Positions 55,698 through 64,000 of a stretch of 64,000 bases of DNA are shown piece by piece. The translations under genes were made by a program, and so were the position numbers. The DNA comes from Tomocerus qinae (taxonomy: Eukaryota > Arthropoda > Collembola > Entomobryomorpha > Tomoceridae): NCBI GenBank assembly GCA_020055645.1, contig CM034546.1:11284001-11348000 (forward strand), in the 5' to 3' direction. Below the pieces are notes generated by a model. It had not been told where the DNA came from and did not search any database. It saw only the letters and a list, made by a program, of their open reading frames with translations. Positions within the stretch are counted from its first letter, which is position 1. The number at the start of each line of letters is the position of its first letter.

Positions 55698-57645
55698 CTA
55701 ATATATTTCAAAGACTTTATCCATTGCAACTGGAAATACACGATTTTTAGTTTTTATATTTTTGTGGTAATTTTTAATTTTTTCAAAAATGTCTAAAACA
55801 TGTACTTGTAAAGTTAACTTATGATACCACAATCTTTCCAGCAACAGAGTAATAAATGAGCCAAGTAAGAAGTATCCACAAACGAAGAAAATAGTATGAA
55901 CCTTCATCGTAAGACTTATTGCCACACTCCGAGACTCTTCATACATCTGTTTGGTATAGGATAGTCTGTACTTTAATTGCCATTTAAAATCGCGTTGTTG
56001 CTTAAAATATTTTAAAAAGCCTCTTTCTTGCATGGCCTTAAAATACGATTGAAATATAAAACGGTAGCAATCCCTAAATTCATAAGATATCGGATCAGCT
56101 AGATCTGTTTCTTTTACTGTCATGCAAACTCCATCTGAAGAGATTTCAGATGGTATTGAATGCACTAGGTATTTACTCTCCTCTTTGTCCTTCACGACAA
56201 ACAGTTTCAATGAAAAGTTGGTCAACAATTTCCAATTAAAATGGGTCCCACTCATTTCCATGTCAACAGGTGATACATCCTTTTCCCAATCGAATATTTG
56301 GACACTTTTATTATATCTATCCAGTAGTTTATATTTCTTAAAATATTCTCGGCCATTTTCAAATATATTCCGTCTTCTGTCTATTTGTAATAACAATTTG
56401 TATCTGTTTTCTACAAGATCTTTGAAATCTATAAATTGTTTTCTGTCTGGCTGTGCAATAATCTCGCTTGTTATCCACGTATCATATTGAATAGCAATTA
56501 TAAATCCCATGGAAACAGTTACCAAATACAAAATGTTTCTCCCTTTATTGGAAACATCCTGATTTAAAAGAACGGATATTGTAGATACAAAGATGAATTC
56601 GAATTTCTTATAGACAGATGTGAATCTTAAGCCCAAAAGATAAAATGAAATCGGAAATAGAGACAATATCAGCCACCAGCAATAATCATCAAAAGTATTT
56701 TGGATTAGAACTGTCAAAGGAGTGTCGAGGAAACTGGGAATTGCTTCACAGTAATATGGAATCTGTTTCTCGAAGTATTCAATGAAAAGAGTTTCATACC
56801 ATCGCATATTATACGTATTTTTTTGATTTGCATACATATCAATCATTCCACATCGTTTATGTTTTATTTTAAAATTTTTCGATCTCGTTGCATAAACGGC
56901 AGTGAAGTTCCATTTTTCAGCCATTAATTCAACAGCTCTCACTGCATTTCGACAGTTATATTTCATCTTCGTTGTTGTGTAGATTGGTTTTCTGCATTTT
57001 GGCAGTTGTCTGAAACTTGAAACCATGGAACGACAATTTGTCATATACACTGCCAATTTGGACTCCATGAAGATTCCCATTCAATGTATTCCAAATTCCT
57101 TCCCACATTTCTTCCGAGTCACCACTATTAAGCTGACGAAAGACTGTGGACCCCGTCGAAGGATTGTAGAGAACTGTGGTGTAAACCGAATAATTGTTCC
57201 CACCATCCATTGCCAATATAAATAAGGGAGCCACCAAATCTTCTATCAGTCTTGATTGCCATTTCGGATTCATTGTTTTCATTTTATCTTCAATGACGAT
57301 TATGAATCTTGAATGCAGTCGATTTATTTCTTTTCCAAAATGTATAACTAGACTTCCCAAATCAGTTTCTGGCTCCATTAGAATATTCACACTGCACAAG
57401 CTTCTTGACAGATCTCGAGGTTTTCTTTCATGACGACCGAAAAGCGCTATGCTATAATTTGATGTTGCTAAGGTCCAGGGTTGGCCATTTTGGTTTGACA
57501 GCATAAATTTTGTCTGCCATTGGGATTGATTGAAAGTGATCATGTTGTAATCGCAATTATGGTAATATAACTTTCGAAAACATTGAACATTGTTTGTAAC
57601 AATAAAAAGCAATAAAAATTGAAAAAATAGATACATAAACAACAT
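55698..57645 (-). pseudogene. IR5: divergent ionotropic receptor, subfamily A, 7-bp duplication
   Basis: From ATG 57645 (leader MLFMYLFFQFLLLFIVTNN) the frame is open until a tandem 7-bp duplication (plus strand 57011-57024, TGAAACT/TGAAACC) shifts it near residue 208. The remaining frame runs to the normal stop at 55698. Allowing for the 7 bases the length is 647 codons, exactly that of IR3 after its own correction. The channel region is intact: M1 YCWWLILSLFPISFYLLG, pore STISVLLNQDVSNKG, M3 ILYLVTVSMGFIIAIQY, M4 IFFVCGYFLLGSFITLLLE. It is convergent with IR4 across 7.9 kb of repeats. A duplication of this size is unlikely to be a base-calling error. The product, if any, would be a truncated N-terminal lobe. 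Confidence 0.85.
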
Positions 57646-58189
57646 GTTGGTATGCAGAGTGTTAAACTTTATGTAAATCAAGATCAGGGCGCAGTGAGCA
57701 ATGTGTAAAATGTAAAAATTTGCATTGAATAAGAAATCAGAGTACGTTCATGCATGTTAAGTGTTAAGAAACGTCTGTTGTATGAGCAAAATTGATTTCC
57801 TTATTATAGACACCTAGCTAGGCTTACATTTAAGCCAGTTCGAAGTTATTCTATAAATAACCAACATAACATAAAACTAAACAAAGTCAGACAGGAAAAA
57901 GCACTATCAACTATGCAAATAAAATAACATACATAACGTATAGTCATCATGAGCATTCCAATGTCATGTTCGATATTTGGCTATTTATTGTTACAGTGAA
58001 AGACAAAATGGTAAAAATGAACTTGAAAATTTTACCAGATAAGGAAACAAGTTTAGAAGCTTCCTTATGGCTTGTGTTTAAAGTTTTTACGATCTGAATA
58101 GAATGTTCGCTTTCATAAATACATTTTCTATTACTGCAATTTCAACTTTTTAATCCATGGTTGGCAATAAAATTACAGAGAAAAAATAC
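57646..58189. other. 5' flank of IR5, duplicate of the IR3 flank
   Basis: Close match to 27528-28029. It should contain the subfamily A promoter. Nothing else is seen. Confidence 0.55.
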
Positions 58190-58870
58190 TATCAAAATCT
58201 CAAATAGATATACAAAATCGCAATTTGTCGTATAAATAAAATTTTGCATTGGTTCTGACCAATGCAACATTTTCCTATGGAAAACTGTTATGTACTGCGC
58301 CGTTTTCGATTACCTTCGGCAAATATTTCATGGAATTACCGTTATGAAACCCTTAAAACCCACTAGGATATATAATCAGCGTGAATGTGCTAAATTCACT
58401 ATATGTTTAGACTGATGCTATATGAGCTGTCTATATAGTCCATGTTTTCCTCCAAGGTTTTATCCAATATTCATAATATACACGTGCGTTTGAATCCCCA
58501 CATTATGTATCTGAGGAGCGAAGACCTTCCGCTGACGCCAGTCAGTCTTCCTTGATGCCTATCTAATGCTGAATATTTTATTATACCTACTGCTAACATG
58601 TAACTCCATTTTATACACTTGCTCACATGTTTGCGCCTTTTGTTTGTGACCCGACAGAAATATGATTATCCTATTAATTCCTCTGTTGTTGTCGAAAGAT
58701 TAAAAACTTATCTAAAAATACATTCTCCCTGATTCTATACAGATAGTATTAGGGTATAATTATGTATGTTAGAGCAGCTAATTAATTGTGAATTTAAAGC
58801 AAGCAGATTTTACATGATACATATTTTATGCATGTATAAATAGCAAAAAAATTCTTAAAGAAACACATTT
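58190..58870. repeat. IR-A upstream module, IR5 copy
   Basis: Same module as 23188-23810 and 28030-28740, here uninterrupted by the foldback or the CAGGCACG block seen in those copies. It is therefore the best reference for the ancestral sequence. Confidence 0.65.
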
Positions 58871-59287
58871 ACAACATCTTGGAAGTTATTAAAATTTTAG
58901 AGTTCTTACCTCCTATGTCATACCGCAAAAGTTCAAACGCTCATGGATTTATTATTATTGAATATAAACTACGTAAAAATAACATACATAATAAAGTCAG
59001 CATGAGCAATCCAATATCCTGCTCGATGTTCAGATTCAGTATGGCACATTAAAACGTACTTATAGAAGTTTCTTCCTTTATCCATAGATAGTATTATTAT
59101 ATGTATGCTAGAACAGCTAGTTAATTATGTGCCTAAAGTGGGATGTCAATGGTTTGAGATGACATAATATGACGTTACTTAATATTAATATGTTAGGTTA
59201 GGTAATTATGATAATTAGGTGTCTTCCTCTATCCTGTATGTTTCCTATCCGTTGCATAATTGTTTGCCGTTTGCTTTATTTTGTTAC
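58871..59287. other. Spacer, nothing recognised
   Basis: AT-rich, with fragments of the module's right end repeated (TATCCATAGATAGTATTA, ATGCTAGAACAGCTAGTTAA). Non-coding. Confidence 0.4.
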
Positions 59288-59403
59288 CAATTTGACGTTT
59301 TCACGATTAAGCACCTATGGTTTAGGTGGGCAGAACATGAACAAGGTACGTGGACTATCTTTGTTGGCCCACCAAAAGTGCCTAACCGTGAAAACGTCAA
59401 TTG
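59288..59403. mobile_element. 116-bp foldback element
   Basis: Left arm CAATTTGACGTTTTCACG and the right arm CGTGAAAACGTCAATTG are inverted repeats over about 26 bp; an inner pair GGTGGGC / GCCCACC extends it. Non-coding. Confidence 0.75.
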
Positions 59404-59722
59404 CATCTATGTGAACATAAGTACTATGGTCGGGTCAAGTTGAAATTTTAAAATACAAAACGGAAAGTGACGACAATGAGCTTCCCATTCGTATTCAATT
59501 TCCCATACACATTAAAAACATTTATACAAAGTCACAATACATGTTTATCCCATACAAAAGTAATCTGTATGCCATAAGTGTGTGTTGTTTTGCGAAAGCT
59601 TAAAGGATTTATCTAAAAATATTTCCTTCATGCCGACCGCAGGTACCCGAACCTCAATTTTGTTACCTGACCCTTGCGCAGGGAGTAAGAAAACCTTTAG
59701 TGCCCTTCTTGTGCTTGCCTAG
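59404..59722. other. Spacer, nothing recognised
   Basis: No gene or clear repeat. Confidence 0.4.
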
Positions 59723-59782
59723 TACCCTAGCACTGCAGTGCTAGGGTAAGCATAAGCAAAGCAGTGCACTGCTTTGCTTATG
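59723..59782. repeat. Two adjacent perfect palindromes (26 bp and 32 bp)
   Basis: 59723-59748 (TACCCTAGCACTG and its mirror) and 59751-59782 (CATAAGCAAAGCAGTG and its mirror) are loopless palindromes separated by two bases. Both centres contain the word GCAGTG/CACTGC. Confidence 0.92.
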
Positions 59783-59879
59783 TTTGCTTCTCTTTAACAT
59801 GAAGTAACATATAATAAATTCTTACGTATAGAAGTGGCTTCATAAAGGCTTTAATGTAGTGTACACAACACATAGGTTT

Positions 59880-60420
59880 AAACTCAACAAATAAAACGGT
59901 CGTTTTTTACCCCAGTACTTTTCCACTCCCGCTCACAGCTTAACCACATAAACTCCTACTTAAATTTTCCCAACTTAGTTTAGACAAAGTTCTCGGTCGA
60001 GATCGCCGTTCATATAGACATCATTGGAATCACCGAATTCAAATTAACTACATCTGTAAGTTACAAGGCCCGATGGTGTTCGAAGCTATAGTTATAGACG
60101 TTTGAAATTTACATATTTAACATTAGTGAGATAGGAAATTTCAAATAAAAACCTTCCTTTCCTTTCAACCCTTTTCCTATCGCGTCCGTTTCTTTCAGCT
60201 GTTTAAGCCATTGTGCACAACCGTGTTGACTGTACATGAGTACAAGCAGTCAGTGCATTGTGTGATAAGTACATTGACAGCTTAGGTCGTTTTAAATCAG
60301 GGTACTTTCCCACTCCTCGCTCGAACTTAACATGTAAACTCCTACTTAAATTTTTCCAACTGCAGTGTAGTTTCTCCAACTGCAGTGTAGTTTCTCCAAC
60401 TACACTGCAGTGTAGTTTCT
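59880..60420. repeat. Direct repeat pair ending in GCAGTGTAG tandem units
   Basis: About 90 bp at 59885-59980 recur at 60282-60360 (GTACTTTCCCACTCC.CGCTC, AAACTCCTACTTAAATTTT). The second copy runs into a 20-bp tandem unit (CCAACTGCAGTGTAGTTTCT) at 60356, 60376 and 60396. The last unit contains a perfect 20-bp palindrome, 60398-60417. Confidence 0.8.
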
Positions 60421-61437
60421 CGCATCTATAGTCATTTTAACGAAGCCTAGCTGGACAGCTTATTAAGTCTCAATAACAAAATATTATATTGAAACACATA
60501 AACAGTTCGACATGAAATATGAGGTATTGGAAGTGCTTGAGCAAGTTCCAATTGAAGTTCGTCCAGCATTGCTCCAATATTCCTCGCTGCGTCACACATT
60601 AACCGTTATTAGGGTCATTATATAAAAATATTGTATCCAAAAACTGGGACTTTATACTCCAAAGAAGTGGGCTAACTATTGATCCGTTTAATTCTTGTAC
60701 TTGTATAATTTAAATTTAGAGTTTGAGAAAATTGTTTTCAAAAATGTGTGGACACTAAAGTAGTGATTTCGTTGCGACAAATATAAAAATTTCATTGCAT
60801 TAGTTTTCTGTAGGATAGTCAGTTTTTAGGAAATTCTTAATAGGCATTTAAATTTTTTAAATTTAGACAATATTTTTAAATTACACCATTTTTTATTAAA
60901 AACAATTTAGAATGTAAAGTCGGATTTTAGGAAATATTTTTTGATTAAATTGGTGAAACATTTTTTAGAGATTATTAATTTTTTTAACAAGTAGTAACAA
61001 CTTTAGCGAGCAGTTTTGAGAAAATAATGTAATTAACTAATACAACGTATACACTATATATGCCATTGGTGGTACAGTCGTACCAGAATAAAATACAGAA
61101 TAATATTATGCTTGCACGCTTCACAACTAACCAACACTACACTTTTCTATATGTTCCTGTGTAGCATATAATAACCTGAGCTACTAAATGCTAACATTTA
61201 TTGGTGTACGTGAGCTTTTCCTTCACCCTATAAAGCACAGGGTAGAAAATAATATTTCTTTCCTTGCGGTCGGTCATTTTAACCCTTTCGTAGTTCTTGG
61301 AAAAGGGTTTAAGGCGCAGATTAGCTCATCACCGTATGCCATACAAATAACTATTTTCCAATATAAGAGCTATCTAAATATGCAGTCTTCGTTCAAGGTA
61401 TCTCTATATATAATCGTATCAATAAATTTACCTGTCT

Positions 61438-61440
<3 letters not shown>
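60421..61440. other. Spacer, AT-rich, nothing recognised
   Basis: No gene. A frame at 61188-61439 starts with ATG but has unrecognisable content and runs up to the microsatellite. Confidence 0.4.

Positions 61441-61525
<85 letters not shown>
61441..61525. repeat. (TA)n microsatellite
   Basis: About 85 bp of nearly pure TA/AT dinucleotide. The apparent frames rich in alternating Ile-Tyr across it are artefacts of this repeat. Confidence 0.97.
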
Positions 61526-61532
<7 letters not shown>

Positions 61533-61535
61533 CGT

Positions 61536-62510
61536 GTGGTAGGGAGAACCTAGAGAACCTGTATATATTACGTAAAGCAAAACCCCCTTCCACATGTGTA
61601 ACGCAAGTGCTGACTGCAACACGTTTGGGTATCTCCTCCTCCCATCAACTGCATACGTAATATATGCAGGCTCCTTAAAAGCAAAAATACAAAATGCACA
61701 AGCCCAGTTCCTCTAAACCAACGAAATGAGTCGTTTCACGTTTCATATTGTTATTATAACGTCTAAATAAAAATAGAAATTTACATAAGAAGTTTGAATG
61801 GTGGGTGGGGATCGAATGGAAATGATTAGCGAAAGGGAACATTTCGTAATGATCGTAATGTGTGTATTAAATAGCATTTCAAAACTTCTAATCCAAATTG
61901 GTTCTGCTATAATATCGGCAAACTTATTCAACATTTTTTAATAGAGCTGGGTTTACTTTTTACTACCCTCTTAATTCTTTTGTGTCAGTTGGGATATCTT
62001 TTTGTAGAATTAAATAACAGTACTGGGAGCCACTATTTATTCTTTAAAAATATTTATTCGTAAGTTGACTCATGGGGTTTGTACTTTTTTCCAAAATCGT
62101 AGAGGGAACCTTATTATTTCGTTTTTAAAAGGAAGCTTTTTGGTAACTTTGTGGGAGTTTTTTCGAAAATAGTCTTTCATTGTTCCCTGTATTTGATGCT
62201 ACGATCTACACAGGGCCGCAGCCAGAAAATTTCGGGGGGTCACCAAGAAAAAATTAGCTAATTTTCGCGCAAAGCGCGAAAATTTTAGCGATTTTTTGCG
62301 ATTTTAGACAAAAATTTCTTTATTTTTCTCGATTTCGGGGGGGGGGCACGTGGCCCGGTGCCCCCCCCTCGCTGCGGCCCTGGATCTACAGTTAATAGTA
62401 TTATTTTAAATGTACTTTGCATTTACAAAGTTAACATAACAACCTAATGGGATGTTTTCGAAACTGGTGAATCTCTTGAGTGCTAGATTTGCCCCTTAGC
62501 TGGGTTCACC
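61536..62510. repeat. Dispersed repeat copy, partner at 475-1190
   Basis: Diverged duplicate of the segment near the left end of the window, in the same orientation. It is interrupted by the hAT-type MITE at 62211-62382. Non-coding. Confidence 0.6.
62211..62382. mobile_element. hAT-type MITE, 8-bp target duplication
   Basis: 172 bp with perfect 12-bp terminal inverted repeats (CAGGGCCGCAGC at 62211-62222, complement at 62371-62382) and an exact 8-bp target duplication GATCTACA (62203-62210 and 62383-62390). An 8-bp duplication with CAGGG ends is diagnostic of hAT. An internal hairpin AATTTTCGCGC/GCGCGAAAATT is present. No transposase. Confidence 0.93.
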
Positions 62511-62830
62511 AGTCTTACAATATTCATAATATACACGTATTTTAATTGCACAACTTTCTGTCTTAGAGAGAAGCGCTAGCGAAATCCTTCCACTGACGCC
62601 AGTCAGTCTACTTTAATACCTATCAAATGCTTCATTATTAATACAATATTTGACTCCATTGTAGACTAACTATAAACACATTTGTTAAAAAATTCATTTG
62701 TGACCCGACAGTAATATTATATTCCTGTCGATTAATCTGCTGTTATGTAGAAGGCTTGAAAATCGAGTAATCTAAAAATGCCTTTTTCTATAGGAATCCA
62801 TTTATCCAAAGATAATTCCTACAGTTGGAA
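62511..62830. repeat. IR-A upstream module, partial diverged copy
   Basis: Aligns with part of the module (AATATTCATAATATACACGT, TCCACTGACGCCAGTCAGTC, GACCCGACAGTAATAT). It is more diverged than the other three copies. Confidence 0.5.
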
Positions 62831-63442
62831 AATATATAAGTATGTAACTACATTTAGGGAAAATTCGAGGAATTGATCAACAAAGAATTTTTAATGTCAA
62901 GATTTACTTACAAAGTCTGCTTTATTAATAGATATCAACGCACAACACTTATACAATGTGACATCTACTAGGGTGATGTCTCACAGTTGATGATAATAAT
63001 ACAAGAGGTGTACATGCTATAGTTATATATTGTAAATGTTATATATAGGGTCGAAATTATATTTCAGCTCGCACAGTTAATATGGAACATATACACTTGG
63101 AAAAAATTAATATTTAACAATTATTACATTGTTTTAAACGCCAATGCAATTGTCTCACATTCTTATATTTAGATGTCCTTGTCTTTAAGGGTAAATAAAC
63201 TAACTACTGTTGTTGTGGTCATTGTGGTGGTCATAGTAGAATTAATTATAAATAACACAAAGCACGCACTGCTTAATCCAGTCAAATATATTTTTTGCTG
63301 TAGTCCTCTGTTATTTTGTCATCAAGAATTTTTTCAGATTAGCAGTTAACCTTATTATGTTAACCTTATTGAAGTTCAAGGAAGGGTAATATTATTAACT
63401 GTCAGCATAAATAAGTATGATCGGAAAACTTAAAACCGACAG
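62831..63442. other. 3' flank of IR6
   Basis: No gene recognised. AT-rich. Confidence 0.4.
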
Positions 63443-64000
63443 TTACCGTAGTTGGGGTCGAATATGTATTAATTGGTTTCTTTCTTTAATTTCTCGACCA
63501 GCACGTCGAAGATATTCTCTTCTCATTGAAACTGAATATAATTTCCCAAACAAAACTTCTAGAATAAAAGAAAATACTGTCATGGCACAGGCCATAACAT
63601 AAACCATTAGAACCCCTCCAACGTTATCGATATTTAATTTTTTATTGGATGTTTTAGTAATCAAACTTGACACTTTTTATAAATAATTCCAGTTTTATTC
63701 TTCAGGAGGTTTTCTCTTCCTTTCCTTTTTTCATCATTAAGAACGTCATCTTCCCATTTTATTATGTTGCCCGTGTCTCGGAGCATAGACGTTATTCTAC
63801 TGAAAGATTCGGTATATACTGAATTTTTTTGAAACCCAAAAGTGGCAGCAGCAAAAATTGGCGACTGCTTAGATATATACACAGGTTCAAAATTTTGGTT
63901 GATAGTTAATAATTTTGCTATAGCCGCTGAGAGAATCCATCCTAAGCAGACATGTTTTGGTTTTAAAATGATTGAAGTGATACAAGGATCTACTTTCTTC
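63443..64000 (-). pseudogene. IR6: C-terminal part of a third-type ionotropic receptor, frameshifted
   Basis: The frame enters from beyond the right edge (VDPCITSIILKPKHVCLGW, a ligand-binding S2-like stretch with LSAAIAKLL and KQSPIFAAATFGFQKNS). It stops at 63661 after IIYKKCQV. A one-base shift at the T5 run 63674-63678 (plus strand) joins it to a second frame with NIDNVGGVLMVYVMACAMT followed by VFSFILEVLFGKL, the typical IR ligand-lobe end and M4 helix, and ending at 63443. This arrangement (S2 motif, NVGGVL, M4, short cytosolic tail) is more canonical than subfamilies A and B, and it is not closely related to either. The lesion is in a homopolymer, so sequence error is possible. Only the C-terminal 180 or so residues are in the window. 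Confidence 0.7.

Noticed and set aside
57018-57024. Treating the IR5 break as a tiny intron
   Set aside because: Seven bases cannot form a spliceosomal intron and the bases are an exact-type tandem duplication.
61393-61622. Minus-strand frames with long Ile-Tyr repeats
   Set aside because: They are translations of the (TA)n microsatellite.
1-64000. tRNA or rRNA genes
   Set aside because: I saw no cloverleaf with conserved A/B boxes or rRNA-like sequence; a covariance-model scan would be the proper test.

Overview
The window looks like an AT-rich arthropod nuclear genome. The support is GT-AG spliced genes, a Sas-4/CENPJ centriole gene, divergent ionotropic receptors (IRs, a protostome chemoreceptor family), a gustatory-type 7TM receptor, a BEL/Pao retrotransposon and many miniature transposons. 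A springtail (Collembola) is my best guess from the expanded, divergent IRs and the style of the 7TM receptor, but that is inference and cannot be settled from the sequence alone.

Layout. 0-6 kb: two small two-exon genes (A and B) with matching 5' non-coding exons and splice sites but strongly diverged short proteins. 7-10.6 kb (minus): a complete six-exon Sas-4/CENPJ gene of 802 aa whose exon phases all join. Its first intron holds a palindromic MITE and a small two-TM reading frame. 11.3 kb: a 72-bp near-perfect palindrome. 11.8-13.8 kb: a 5'-truncated CR1/jockey-like LINE. 14.2-14.9 kb (minus): an eight-finger C2H2 protein. 16.6-30.5 kb: IR cluster 1 (IR1 +, IR2 +, IR3 -, and a 5'-truncated IR fragment). 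32.3-33.8 kb (minus): a three-exon 7TM gustatory-receptor-like gene. 36.2-43.4 kb: a complete BEL/Pao element with LTRs that look identical and a 5-bp target duplication. 44.2-58.9 kb: IR cluster 2 (IR4 +, IR5 -), a duplicate of the IR2/IR3 block enlarged by insertions. 59-62.5 kb: palindromes, a (TA)n tract and a hAT-type MITE. 63.4-64 kb (minus): the C-terminal end of a sixth, unrelated IR.

IRs fall into two subfamilies: A (IR1, IR3, IR5, about 646 codons) and B (IR2, IR4 and the fragment, about 820 codons). B and A members sit as convergent pairs. The striking result is that all six substantial IR loci carry one or two disabling lesions (nonsense codons, 1-2 nt indels, a 7-bp duplication) in otherwise fully open frames, while Sas-4, the 5.4-kb BEL frame and the zinc-finger gene are intact. 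Recent pseudogenisation, stop-codon readthrough as known for some insect IRs, or homopolymer assembly errors are competing explanations, and the lesions differ in which one they favour.
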